DNA of 64,000 bases from Ignavibacteriales bacterium (lineage in GTDB: Bacteria > Bacteroidota > Ignavibacteria > Ignavibacteriales > Melioribacteraceae), in contig JAPLFG010000003.1 in NCBI GenBank assembly GCA_026390795.1, forward strand, positions 992,001 through 1,056,000, in the 5' to 3' direction. Below, piece after piece: positions 1-8,492 of the stretch. Position numbers and translations under genes: made by a program. Position 1 is the stretch's first letter. Each line of letters starts with the position of its first letter. A model generated the notes under the pieces. That model was not told the DNA's origin and did no database searches. It worked only from the letters and a program-made list of their open reading frames with translations.

Positions 1-278
1 CCAGTACGTAAAAGTTCTCCCGCGGCAGAAACATAGCCAGCATTTTTCCCTTCAATAACCGGGTCTGAATCAACGACTAAACTAAATGTTACTTCCGGCA
101 ATTTGTGGTTTTCTACAACGAATACTTTAAGACCGTTTGCAAGTACGAACGACTCGGCATTGCCGATTTTCACTTCAGGTGCAGGACCGGGCTGAGGACG
201 TTTACTTCTATCCAGCTGCGCGTTAGAAATTGCCGCAGTGAATAAAATCAACATTAATACTAAAATTTTGTTTTTCAT
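1..278 (-). CDS. M16-family peptidase-like protein, N-terminal part (cut by window edge)
   Basis: The reverse strand reads from an ATG at 278 to the window edge without a stop, giving 92 codons. The protein begins with a signal peptide (MKNKILVLMLILFTAAISNA) followed by a proline-rich linker. Then comes the typical first strand of an M16 (pitrilysin/insulinase) domain, with NGLKVFVVENHKLPEVTFSL. The zinc motif HxxEH would come later and may be absent. In Bacteroidota-type genomes M16 proteins often come in pairs, one catalytic and one accessory. This gene lies directly downstream of a catalytic M16 gene on the same strand, with 94 bp between, so the two probably form an operon and act together in the periplasm or outer membrane. 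The family call is firm; whether this member is active cannot be seen here. Confidence 0.85.
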   Translation of the reverse strand, partial: MKNKILVLMLILFTAAISNAQLDRSKRPQPGPAPEVKIGNAESFVLANGLKVFVVENHKLPEVTFSLVVDSDPVIEGKNAGYVSAAGELLRT

Positions 279-372
279 TTTTATTACTCCGTTATGTTTT
301 CAATTCTTAATTGTCATTACACGCAATGCATCTCTAACCGGTTAGTAAAAGAGATACTACACAATGACATTG

Positions 373-1698
373 TTATTTCTTCTCCATTGATTTCGGTAAG
401 TAATAGAGAGTAACTCTATTTTCTTTTGTCAAATATTTATTTGCAACTTGTTTGATGTCTTCACGTGTAACTTTCATATAACGCTGGAGTTCTGTATTGA
501 TCAAATTTGCATCTCCGAAATAAACAAAGTAGTTGGCAAGACTTTGGCCAATTCCCTGTACAGTCGAATTTCTTGTAACAAAATCCGTTTCAACTTGATT
601 TTTAATCTTTTGAAATTCTGTTTCGGTAATTAAATCTTTTTTTACTTTTTCAATTTCGGCATCAATTGACGATTCTAAATCTTCCGCTTTAATACCTTTG
701 TTAGCAATAGCGAGAGCAATAAATAATCCGGGATCTTCCAATGGGAAAGGAATTGATTGAACCTGAACAGCTTTCTGTTCTTTGTCTTTAATTTCTTTTG
801 TCATTCTCGAACTTTCACCGCCTGTAAGTAATGTACCCAACATACTCAGAGCATAGTAATCCGCTGTCCCTTGCGCAGGCATATGATATGCTTGAAGAAC
901 AAGCGGAAGCGAAACATTATCATATACAATATCTCTAACTTCGGCAGTTTTAACCGGCTCCACTTCCTTAGGGCGAACAATAGTTTCTTTTCCTTTTGAA
1001 ATTTCACTAAAATATTTTTTTATGAGTTCTTTGGTTTTTGCGACGTCAATATCTCCGGCGATAGTTAAAGTTGCATTTTGCGGAACATAGTACATCTTAT
1101 AAAATGCAATAAACTCATCCAGCTTTGCCTGATCTATGTATTGAGCCGAACCGATAGGAGTCCATCTGTAAGGATGAACCTTGTAGGCATTACCAAATAA
1201 TTTTTCAATAAGTGTTCCATACGGACGATTATCAAGGCTTTGTTTGCGTTCTTCTTTTACAACCTTACGTTGGGTTTCGACGCCAATGCTATCGATCTTT
1301 AAGTGCATCATTCTTTCGGATTCCATGTACAATCCAAGCTCAAGCTGGTTTGAAGGGAGATTCTCGTAGTAGTAAGTTCTATCGAAAGAAGTGTTTGCAT
1401 TAAGCGAGCCGCCTGCTGCTTCAATAATTTTAAAATATTCACCTCGTTTAATATTAGGAGAACCCTCAAACATTAGATGTTCAAAGAAATGCGCGAAACC
1501 TGTTCTTTGAGGATCTTCGTTCTTACTTCCAACATGATAAAGTACCGACACCGCTACTATTGGAGTAGTATTATCTTGATGCAGGATTACGTTCAATCCA
1601 TTATCTAACTTGTACTGAACGAAATTAATTTTCTTCGATTGTGCATTGACAAGCACAAATCCTGCTAATAGAAAAAGCAAAATGAGTTTGCGTTTCAT
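373..1698 (-). CDS. Secreted zinc peptidase, M16 family
   Basis: This 441-residue protein has a signal peptide (about 1-20, ending VNAQ) and the inverted zinc motif of M16 peptidases, HFFEH, with H70, E73 and H74. A downstream KEERKQ segment supplies the usual distal Glu. The later region matches the second, inactive M16 half (LGTLLTGGESSRMTKEIKD). The frame is open upstream to 1842, but the ATG at 1698 is preferred: it has an AAAAGGAG ribosome site 8 nt upstream and begins exactly at the signal peptide. The family degrades peptides or small proteins, here probably outside the cytoplasm. It is followed on the same strand by a second M16 protein. The family assignment is strong; the substrate is unknown. 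Confidence 0.93.
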   Translation of the reverse strand: MKRKLILLFLLAGFVLVNAQSKKINFVQYKLDNGLNVILHQDNTTPIVAVSVLYHVGSKNEDPQRTGFAHFFEHLMFEGSPNIKRGEYFKIIEAAGGSLNANTSFDRTYYYENLPSNQLELGLYMESERMMHLKIDSIGVETQRKVVKEERKQSLDNRPYGTLIEKLFGNAYKVHPYRWTPIGSAQYIDQAKLDEFIAFYKMYYVPQNATLTIAGDIDVAKTKELIKKYFSEISKGKETIVRPKEVEPVKTAEVRDIVYDNVSLPLVLQAYHMPAQGTADYYALSMLGTLLTGGESSRMTKEIKDKEQKAVQVQSIPFPLEDPGLFIALAIANKGIKAEDLESSIDAEIEKVKKDLITETEFQKIKNQVETDFVTRNSTVQGIGQSLANYFVYFGDANLINTELQRYMKVTREDIKQVANKYLTKENRVTLYYLPKSMEKK

Positions 1699-1936
1699 TA
1701 AGACAGCTCCTTTTGATATTATTTGATTAGATCTTCTCGTGGTTTTCACTTTAAACTTAGCAAATTCTTTAAAAGATTGCGAATAAATAAACATTCTCAG
1801 AACCATTAGGTTTACCATAAATATTGAAAATTTTACTTTCAAAATCCCATCAATCCTCAGTATAAAAAATAGTATTTCAAATCACTCTCTCTTTTTGTTA
1901 TTATGCAACTGTTTTTGAAGGGTAACCGGCGGATTG

Positions 1937-3502
1937 ATGAAAAAAATTTTACTAAGACTTTTCACAACAGTTTTATTTCTGTCATTTATTGAAATTCCCG
2001 TCTATCCGTCAATAACCACCTTGCCGGTTGGGAAAAATGAAATAAATAATCTATTGAAAGAACCGCGTAGTAATCAAACTCAAGAAATAAATTATTCAAT
2101 AGAACCCTTTTATGATTTAAATGCATTCCGTTTAATTGTTGTTCTTGAATTCAAAGGAGATAAATCGGGGGAAACAAAGATTGTTCTACCAGGCAGCCCC
2201 GATCTTAATTCAATTAAATATTTAAAAGCGATTTCACCCAATACATATATTTTAGATTCGGATAAACCGGAAATCAAAATTGTCAGATATCAGCCCGGTT
2301 CATTGGTGCGTATTTATTATCAGTTTGAGGAATCGAGAAACGGCGACTTAGAACTGGGTAATCAATACATGGCAATCGTGAACAAACACTATTTCCATTT
2401 TTTAAGTGAGACATTCTTTATTGTACCGGCATGGGATTACAACACTGAATATATTTTCAAGATTATGTGGAATCATCTTCCGGCAAATTGGAGCCTGGCA
2501 AATAGTTTCGGCCTAAATGAGAAATATCAAGAATTTAGATTGTCGTTGTGGAAATTTAGACATTCTGTTTTTGCCGGCGGAGATTTTAAGATTATGCAAC
2601 GTTTCATTGGAAAAGATGTTATTTACATTGCCATTCGGGGTAATTGGAAATTTTCGGAAGATCAATTCTGCGATCTTGTCCGCGATATAATGATCGAAGA
2701 AAGAAATTTCTGGAATGACCATAGCACTCAATACTTTTTAGTAAATCTTCTTTCAATTTCCGGAGGTGGAGATCAAGTAGGAATAGTAAGGGATAATGTT
2801 TACTCACTATTTTTATCATCCGATAGAATAATTGATATAAGAATGAAAAGGATTCTCTCGCACGATTTTTTTCATACCTGGATCGGAGAAAAAGTTCAGT
2901 TTGCAGATCCTGAACAATTGGTTTACTGGTTTAAAGAGGGCTTTACCGATTATTATGCAGATTTGCTTTTACTTCGGGCGCAATTAATTTCACTCGATGA
3001 ATATGTTGATCAATACAACACCATACTTGAAACATATTATACTTCGCCGATGCGTTATGAAAAAAACGAACGATTGATAAATGAATTTAAGAGCGATAGA
3101 GACCTAACCAGGCTGCCATATCAGCGAGGACAAATTTTCGCGCACAATCTTAATTTTGTAATCCTTAAAAATTCCTCATGGAAAAAATCGCTTGATGATC
3201 TGATGCGCGATCTACTATCCCGCTGCGTTAATGAATCGTTGATAATTTCGAACGGAAGTTTAAGCGCACTTATAAGATTTTATGCCGGTGATCAAATTCT
3301 TTCGGAAATGATGCGAACATTAAATTCAGGTGCTGTTTTAAAAACTTTTCCGGAAGCACTCGGTCCATGTTTTAAGATGGATATGGACTCACGGAAGAAA
3401 TTAATAATTTTTGGCGAGCAGTATGACATCCCTTCTTATAAGTTGAAAAACGAAAATCAGCCGATTGATAAAACATGTTTGGACTGGTTCGGAGTTGATT
3501 AA
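1937..3502 (+). CDS. Exported M61-like (glycyl aminopeptidase-type) protein with HDxxH motif
   Basis: The protein (521 residues from the ATG at 1937; a TTG lies one codon upstream) starts with a signal peptide. An N-terminal beta-rich region is followed by a gluzincin-like core: HDFFHTW at about 309-315 and WFKEGFTDYY around 332-341. This is the layout of M61 peptidases (HEFFHxW, then WxxEGxTxYY). However, the Glu of HExxH that activates water is Asp here (D310). The zinc ligands H309, H313 and E334 are kept. Asp at this place usually weakens or abolishes activity, so it may be a pseudo-enzyme or have shifted chemistry. The gene stands alone on the plus strand and its 3' end overlaps the convergent lipoprotein gene by 4 bp. 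Fold call good, activity uncertain. Confidence 0.75.
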   Translation: MKKILLRLFTTVLFLSFIEIPVYPSITTLPVGKNEINNLLKEPRSNQTQEINYSIEPFYDLNAFRLIVVLEFKGDKSGETKIVLPGSPDLNSIKYLKAISPNTYILDSDKPEIKIVRYQPGSLVRIYYQFEESRNGDLELGNQYMAIVNKHYFHFLSETFFIVPAWDYNTEYIFKIMWNHLPANWSLANSFGLNEKYQEFRLSLWKFRHSVFAGGDFKIMQRFIGKDVIYIAIRGNWKFSEDQFCDLVRDIMIEERNFWNDHSTQYFLVNLLSISGGGDQVGIVRDNVYSLFLSSDRIIDIRMKRILSHDFFHTWIGEKVQFADPEQLVYWFKEGFTDYYADLLLLRAQLISLDEYVDQYNTILETYYTSPMRYEKNERLINEFKSDRDLTRLPYQRGQIFAHNLNFVILKNSSWKKSLDDLMRDLLSRCVNESLIISNGSLSALIRFYAGDQILSEMMRTLNSGAVLKTFPEALGPCFKMDMDSRKKLIIFGEQYDIPSYKLKNENQPIDKTCLDWFGVD

Positions 3503-4497
3503 TTTTTCATCTTATTTTTTCTAAACTTCGGCAATAAAAGCAATCCTATTACTACAACTATTACGCCGCCGGTTATATAAACAGTCCAAATATTCGAAAC
3601 ACGGGATTCGACAATCATTACGTAATCAATGTAGGCAAATTTATCTTGATTAAATTTCCACGTTGCTTTGTTCCCTTCTAAAGTGCTTGCGTTGGTATTT
3701 AAAATGATTCCCGGCATTATTACTTCATTTGTGTATTCGCCATCAATACCCGACATCTGTTCCAAATCCGAGTTAATATTTTTCATAATACGGTCAATGT
3801 TCTCTTTATATAACGCAACCTTTTTTGAACCTAGTACTTTTTGTAAACTTCTTATTATACTATCCGAATTTCCAGGTCCGGCTACCAGACTATCTTTTAA
3901 CTCCCGTTTTTTCGAAACCAGCATATTTAGCAACAGCGAGTCTTTTTCTTCCCGGACATTTTCAATGAATTGTTGATAAAATTCTTCCAAAATATTTTCT
4001 TCCACAAATTGATCGAGCCTATTTTTCAAAGATTTATTTGTATCCTCTGTTCCAAGCTTATTGTACTCTTCCTGACTTAGAAATGATTTTAATGGAATTC
4101 TATTGAACCTATTATATGTTTTATATTCTTCTTTATATGTAAGATAAGTGAAAAACCATCTGAATTTTTTATCAAATTTAATTTCCACACCGACTTTGTT
4201 TTTTCCCTTATACTCTTCATTTAGCTGGTTCACATCGTCAAATTTTTTATGAACTATAAACACTTTTTGTGTATCGGCGCCCAAAGTTTTGTACTGAAGA
4301 TCCCAGCTTTTGTCATGAGGAACTAAAAATTTACCGTTCATTATTCTTGACGAATCAACCTTTGCGACAATAATTCTTTCGCATGAACCGTCTCTGTTAA
4401 TCTTGGTTGTAGTTTTATATTCTTCTTTGCAACCCGCTAGACTAAATAATGCAACAGAGATTATCCCGTAAATCCAAATACCTATTTTAGTTTTCAT
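3499..4497 (-). CDS. Lipoprotein with C-terminal membrane anchor, third gene of the ECF sigma operon
   Basis: The 332-residue product has a lipoprotein signal peptide with lipobox LAGC (Cys about 22). It contains a repeated KEEYKT segment, a charged and partly coiled middle region (about 150-250) and one hydrophobic segment near the C-terminus (about 300-322, YITGGVIVVVIGLLLL) followed by a basic tail. I do not recognise a family. It is 11 bp downstream of the anti-sigma gene and the sigma gene lies upstream of that, so it is probably co-transcribed. It may be a signal-sensing or effector component of the envelope-stress pathway; this is inference from position only. Its stop overlaps the end of the M61-like gene on the other strand. 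Confidence 0.7.
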   Translation of the reverse strand: MKTKIGIWIYGIISVALFSLAGCKEEYKTTTKINRDGSCERIIVAKVDSSRIMNGKFLVPHDKSWDLQYKTLGADTQKVFIVHKKFDDVNQLNEEYKGKNKVGVEIKFDKKFRWFFTYLTYKEEYKTYNRFNRIPLKSFLSQEEYNKLGTEDTNKSLKNRLDQFVEENILEEFYQQFIENVREEKDSLLLNMLVSKKRELKDSLVAGPGNSDSIIRSLQKVLGSKKVALYKENIDRIMKNINSDLEQMSGIDGEYTNEVIMPGIILNTNASTLEGNKATWKFNQDKFAYIDYVMIVESRVSNIWTVYITGGVIVVVIGLLLLPKFRKNKMKN

Positions 4498-4508
4498 TTT
4501 ATTCCTCT

Positions 4509-5249
4509 TTATTTATTTCTCTGCTCTAATTCTTTTGTTAATCGTTCTACTTCCTTACGAAGAGAGATTATTTCATTATTGGTGAATCCGGACGAGCGCA
4601 CGAAAGAAGTATCTTTATAAAATTGAGTCCGCAATTCTTCCAGACGAATTTTGGTTGCATCATCTAATTTTCCGTAATCATCAAAAAGCGCAATAAGATC
4701 TTTTCTCTTCATCAGAACTAATTCTTTGTTGATTTCCATGTAAGAACTTTTTCCATTGATCAGTTTGTATGCATCATAGAAAAATTTCAAAACCCGCTCC
4801 TCTTGTTGTATAACACCGGCATAAACCATCTTTTGATCAAAACGGTTACCAATCTTCTGTTCCAGAGAGATAATTTGCTTTGTGTCGCTGTATTCCATGA
4901 CAACGAATGAGAGCGTACTCAGAAGAAGTATCATAGTTAATGCGAACTTTACAGATCGGCTGGAAATCAATTCGATGAAGTGATCAAATATCGTTTCCGG
5001 ATAAGAGTCTTCTTCAGCAGTGATCTGTTTAATGATTGATCTTGTAAGATTCTCTTCGAAATCGAAACGATGATTTGTTCTTTTTATTCTTTCGATAAGG
5101 TCGTCCGCCTTCATAATTTTTTCGTAGAGATTATTACATTCGGTGCAATTATTAACATGACGAAGTATTAATTCCCACTTTCCGGGATCATCGCCGCCGT
5201 TTTTTTGAGAATAGAGAAATTCTTGTATTTCTTTGCATTCAATTTTCAT
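4509..5249 (-). CDS. Anti-sigma factor with zinc-finger (ZAS-like) N-terminus
   Basis: The 246-residue protein has an N-terminal HxxxCxxC motif (HVNNCTEC, about 31-38) typical of zinc-binding anti-sigma domains. A single transmembrane helix follows around 107-125 (FALTMILLLSTLSFVV), and the C-terminal part is largely helical and charged and ends in a coiled-coil-like stretch. The family binds a cognate ECF sigma factor in the cytoplasm and releases it on a signal from the envelope. Its ATG overlaps the TGA of the sigma gene by 4 bp, which supports translational coupling and a matched pair. A lipoprotein gene follows 11 bp downstream. The role is inferred from motif, topology and context together. 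Confidence 0.85.
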   Translation of the reverse strand: MKIECKEIQEFLYSQKNGGDDPGKWELILRHVNNCTECNNLYEKIMKADDLIERIKRTNHRFDFEENLTRSIIKQITAEEDSYPETIFDHFIELISSRSVKFALTMILLLSTLSFVVMEYSDTKQIISLEQKIGNRFDQKMVYAGVIQQEERVLKFFYDAYKLINGKSSYMEINKELVLMKRKDLIALFDDYGKLDDATKIRLEELRTQFYKDTSFVRSSGFTNNEIISLRKEVERLTKELEQRNK

Positions 5250-5815
5250 TTTTCCAAACCGATTATTTTTTTTCTAATGTTTTGCCGTGCAAAAAATAAA
5301 TTTGTTTTAACAGACGCTTCAGCCATTCCGGTTACCTTGGCAACTTCTTTTATAGAAAGTTCTTCGATGTCTCTCAGTACAAAAATTATCCGTTGTTTTT
5401 CGGAAAGTTGATTTGAAAAATATTTTATAAGCATAACGGTTTCTTTATTTGTGAATTCTCTTTCTATGTCGGTTGAACTTACAAACTCCGGTTCAAAAAT
5501 ATCTTCATTCGATTTTTCAAACCACTTATACCTTCTTTTGGATTTCAATCTATCATAACACAAATTCACAATTATTTTATACATCCACGTTGTAAACTTC
5601 GATCTTGAATCGTAGCTCTTCAAATGTTTCCAAATCCGGATGAAGCATTCTTGAACAATCTCTTTTGCGTCATCTTCGTTGCACAATATTCTGAATGAAA
5701 CGGCAAGACAATATCTTTGATACGATACAACAATTTTTTCAAACGCACGGACCTCTCCGCTTTTGGCTTTTTCGATCAATTCGATCAATTCATCATTCGA
5801 AATTTGTACTTGCAT
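5246..5815 (-). CDS. RNA polymerase sigma factor, ECF subfamily
   Basis: This 189-residue protein has the two ECF regions. Sigma region 2 carries the DAKEIVQECFIRIWKHL segment (about 49-65) and a following FTTWMYKIIVNLCYDRL core. Region 4 carries LSEKQRIIFVLRDIEELSIK and the helix-turn-helix AEASVKTNLFFARQNI (about 163-178). It directs RNA polymerase to a limited regulon, often including its own operon. The next gene, overlapping by 4 bp, encodes a membrane anti-sigma factor with a zinc motif, so release from the membrane is the likely control. The start at 5815 has no strong ribosome site. The 147-bp gap upstream contains a perfect inverted repeat and should hold the promoter. Confidence 0.95.
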   Translation of the reverse strand: MQVQISNDELIELIEKAKSGEVRAFEKIVVSYQRYCLAVSFRILCNEDDAKEIVQECFIRIWKHLKSYDSRSKFTTWMYKIIVNLCYDRLKSKRRYKWFEKSNEDIFEPEFVSSTDIEREFTNKETVMLIKYFSNQLSEKQRIIFVLRDIEELSIKEVAKVTGMAEASVKTNLFFARQNIRKKIIGLEK

Positions 5816-5900
5816 TCAATTATGTCGTTTTTCATTCAATGATACGACTGAAAATAGGAAAAGTTAAATCGATCGGAAAAATTTTTTGATGGGTAAATGT

Positions 5901-5924
5901 AGAGACGCTCAGTTGAGCGTCTCT
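5901..5924. repeat. Perfect inverted repeat between glyS and the sigma operon
   Basis: The arms AGAGACGCTCA (5901-5911) and TGAGCGTCTCT (5914-5924) are perfectly complementary with a 2-nt centre. The repeat lies 39 bp beyond the glyS stop codon and could end glyS transcription. Neither strand shows a clear T-run after it, so a dispersed palindromic repeat is equally possible. Confidence 0.5.
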
Positions 5925-5962
5925 TAAAATAAACTACAGATAATTCTAAATCTTTAAGAAAA

Positions 5963-7408
5963 TTATCTCAATTTCTCTGAAATGTAATTGAGTAAATTGC
6001 TTATAGGAATTCTAATCTGCTGCATCGTATCGCGTTCTCTAACGGTCACAGTTTGATCTTCAAGCGTCTGTGTATCGACAGTTATACAGAAAGGTGTTCC
6101 AACTTCATCCATTCTTCTGTAACGGCGTCCTACGGCTCCTTTATCATCATAAAATATTCTTAAGAAAGGACGAAGATCCGCTTCAATTTTTTTTGCGATC
6201 TCCGGCATTCCGTCTTTATTAACAAGAGGAAGAATCGCCGCTTTAATAGGCGCCAGTTTAGGGTGAAATTTTAATACGCTTCTCATTTCTCCGTTAACTT
6301 CTTCTTCATAATAAGCATCAACCAAAAATGCCATAAATGAACGGCTTGCGCCTGCTGAAGTCTCGATGATGAATGGAATAAATTTTTCTTTTGTTTCATC
6401 ATCAAAGTATTGCTGGTTCTTTCCGGAAAATTCTTGATGTCTTCCTAAATCAAAATCTGTTCTGTTGTGAATCCCTTCAATCTCACCCCATCCAAAAGGA
6501 AATTCGTATTCGATATCTGTCGCTTCTTTCGCATAATGGGCAAGTTTATTTTTAGGATGATCATGAAAACGTAATTTACTTTCGGTCATTCCCAATGATT
6601 TAAACCAGTTTATTCTTCTCTCTTTCCATTCATCATAATGCAGTTTATCTGTTCCGGGTTTGCAAAAGTATTGCATTTCCATTTGTTCAAATTCGCGTGT
6701 GCGGAAAAGAAAATTCTTTGTATTGATCTCGTTTCGGAAAGCTTTTCCGATCTGCGCAATACCGAAAGGAAGTTTCTGACGGCTCGAATTGGCGACGTTC
6801 AAAAAGTTTACAAATATACCCTGAGCTGTTTCCGGTCGTAAATAAATTACATTTGCCGAATCATCTACCGGACCCAGAAAAGTTTTAAACATGAGGTTGA
6901 ATTTTCGTGGTTGTGTGAAAGTACCTTTATTACCGCATTGAGGACATCCCAACAATTCTAAAAGTTTTACAGATTGAGCTGGGTCTTCAATGAGAGCCGA
7001 AAATTTATCATCAAGCGTTCCTTCTGCAGAAAGAATTGAGGCATCAAGTTCTTTAATTGCTTTCTCTTTATTCTTAATGCTGATAAGTTCGGTGAGTGTA
7101 TCAACTCTGAATCTTGCCTTACATTGTTTGCAGTCGATCATTGGATCAGTGAAGTTTTCAACGTGACCGCTTGCTTCCCAAACGCGTGGATGCATAAGAA
7201 TTGAAGCGTCCAATCCTTCAATATCCTCGCGGTATGTCATCGCTTTCCACCATTCTTCTTTTACGTTTTTCAGAAGTTCCACACCGAGCGGACCGTAATC
7301 CCAGCAGCCGTTCAAGCCGCCGTAAATTTCAGATGATTGAAATACAAATCCTCTTCTCTTGGCAAGAGAAACTATTTTTTCAACAGTGTCATTTTGATTC
7401 TTTGCGAT
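5963..7408 (-). CDS. glyS: Glycyl-tRNA synthetase (class II, single-chain type), probable ATC start
   Basis: It charges tRNA-Gly with glycine. Visible features are the N-terminal GFVFQSSEIYGGLNGCWDYG block, a CxxC pair (DCKQC) and a second (CPQCG) before the KFNLMF segment, class II motif 2 (FRNEINTKNFLFRTREFEQ), the glycine-recognition region with GWGEIEGIHNRTDFDLGRHQ, and a C-terminal anticodon-binding domain. The first ATG/GTG/TTG in frame is TTG at 7315, but starting there would delete about 31 conserved residues, including motif-1 sequence. The frame is open further upstream and the only credible start is ATC at 7408. An AGAGG ribosome site stands 6 nt before it, followed by GCA AAG AAT, where an ordinary Met-Ala-Lys start would be expected. 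A second ATC at 7411 is less well spaced. The length from 7408 is 481 residues, near family size. Function certain, start codon inferred. Confidence 0.9.
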   Translation of the reverse strand: MAKNQNDTVEKIVSLAKRRGFVFQSSEIYGGLNGCWDYGPLGVELLKNVKEEWWKAMTYREDIEGLDASILMHPRVWEASGHVENFTDPMIDCKQCKARFRVDTLTELISIKNKEKAIKELDASILSAEGTLDDKFSALIEDPAQSVKLLELLGCPQCGNKGTFTQPRKFNLMFKTFLGPVDDSANVIYLRPETAQGIFVNFLNVANSSRQKLPFGIAQIGKAFRNEINTKNFLFRTREFEQMEMQYFCKPGTDKLHYDEWKERRINWFKSLGMTESKLRFHDHPKNKLAHYAKEATDIEYEFPFGWGEIEGIHNRTDFDLGRHQEFSGKNQQYFDDETKEKFIPFIIETSAGASRSFMAFLVDAYYEEEVNGEMRSVLKFHPKLAPIKAAILPLVNKDGMPEIAKKIEADLRPFLRIFYDDKGAVGRRYRRMDEVGTPFCITVDTQTLEDQTVTVRERDTMQQIRIPISNLLNYISEKLR

Positions 7409-7506
7409 GATACACCTCTAATTTTTTGCGCAAATATAAGAAGAATTGGCGGGAGTCGGAAGATTTGAAATTCATTACGAAGAATAGAATCGAACTTCTC
7501 CTTTAA

Positions 7507-8490
7507 TTAAAACAACTTTACCAATGAATAAAATAACGCCGATACAGATGCAGCAAGCGGAATAGTTAATATCCATGCCCAAACTATTCTCCCTGCAACT
7601 CCCCATTTAACATTCATTAAACCTTTTATTGAACCGACACCCATAATAGAACCGGTAATTGTATGAGTTGTGCTAACAGGAACACCCATTGAAGTTGAGA
7701 AAAAAAGCGTAACCGCCGCTCCGAACTCCGCGCAGAAACCATCAACGGGTCTAAGCTTTGCAACTTTTTGTCCCATCGTTTTAACAATCCTCCATCCGCC
7801 GAACATAGTACCAAATGCAATTGCGGCTTGACAAGAAATTACTACCCAGAAAGGAATGTAAAATTTATCTATTAATCCCGCACTAAAAAGAAGCCCCGCA
7901 ATTATACCCATCGTTTTTTGAGCGTCGTTCCCGCCATGACCAAGACTGTATGCGGCGGCAGAAATTAATTGTCCCTTCCTAAAAATATGGTCAACCTTCA
8001 TCGGATGACTTTTCCGAAAAAGATTATAAACTACAACACCGATTACTACTCCAAGCACTAATCCTAATATTGGCGAAATAAAAATGAACAATACAGTTTT
8101 CCAAATGCCGCTTGCAATTAAAGATTGAGCACCGGCTTTAACCAATGCTGCGCCGATCAATCCACCTATGAGCGCGTGAGAAGAACTTGTTGGCAGACCT
8201 AGATACCAAGTAATTATATTCCATATGCATGCACCCATTAACGCGGCAAAAATAATTGACGAGTCAATTACTTTTATATCGACAATTCCTTTTCCAATGG
8301 TTCCTGCAACATGAAGCCCAAAGACTAAAAAAGCCACAAAGTTAAAAAATGCAGCCCACATAACCGCTAACCGCGGCGAAAGAACTCTTGTGGAAACAAT
8401 TGTTGCAACAGAATTGGCCGCATCATGAAAACCGTTTAAGAAATCGAATGATAGAGCTAATAGAATAAGCAGTACAATAGCTAGAGTCAT
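7507..8490 (-). CDS. pit: Inorganic phosphate transporter, PiT family
   Basis: A 327-residue polytopic membrane protein with both PiT signature repeats: GFHDAANSVATIVSTRVLSP near residue 21 and a second SLGHGGNDAQKTMGIIAG near 157, followed by GVPVSTTHTITG. PiT carriers import phosphate, often as a metal-phosphate complex, using the ion gradient. The length is typical of the short bacterial/archaeal form rather than the roughly 500-residue PitA. The gene begins 2 bp after the stop of a DUF47 (PhoU-like) gene, a pairing common for PiT carriers, so the two are almost certainly one operon. Confidence 0.95.
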   Translation of the reverse strand: MTLAIVLLILLALSFDFLNGFHDAANSVATIVSTRVLSPRLAVMWAAFFNFVAFLVFGLHVAGTIGKGIVDIKVIDSSIIFAALMGACIWNIITWYLGLPTSSSHALIGGLIGAALVKAGAQSLIASGIWKTVLFIFISPILGLVLGVVIGVVVYNLFRKSHPMKVDHIFRKGQLISAAAYSLGHGGNDAQKTMGIIAGLLFSAGLIDKFYIPFWVVISCQAAIAFGTMFGGWRIVKTMGQKVAKLRPVDGFCAEFGAAVTLFFSTSMGVPVSTTHTITGSIMGVGSIKGLMNVKWGVAGRIVWAWILTIPLAASVSALFYSLVKLF

Positions 8491-8492
8491 AT

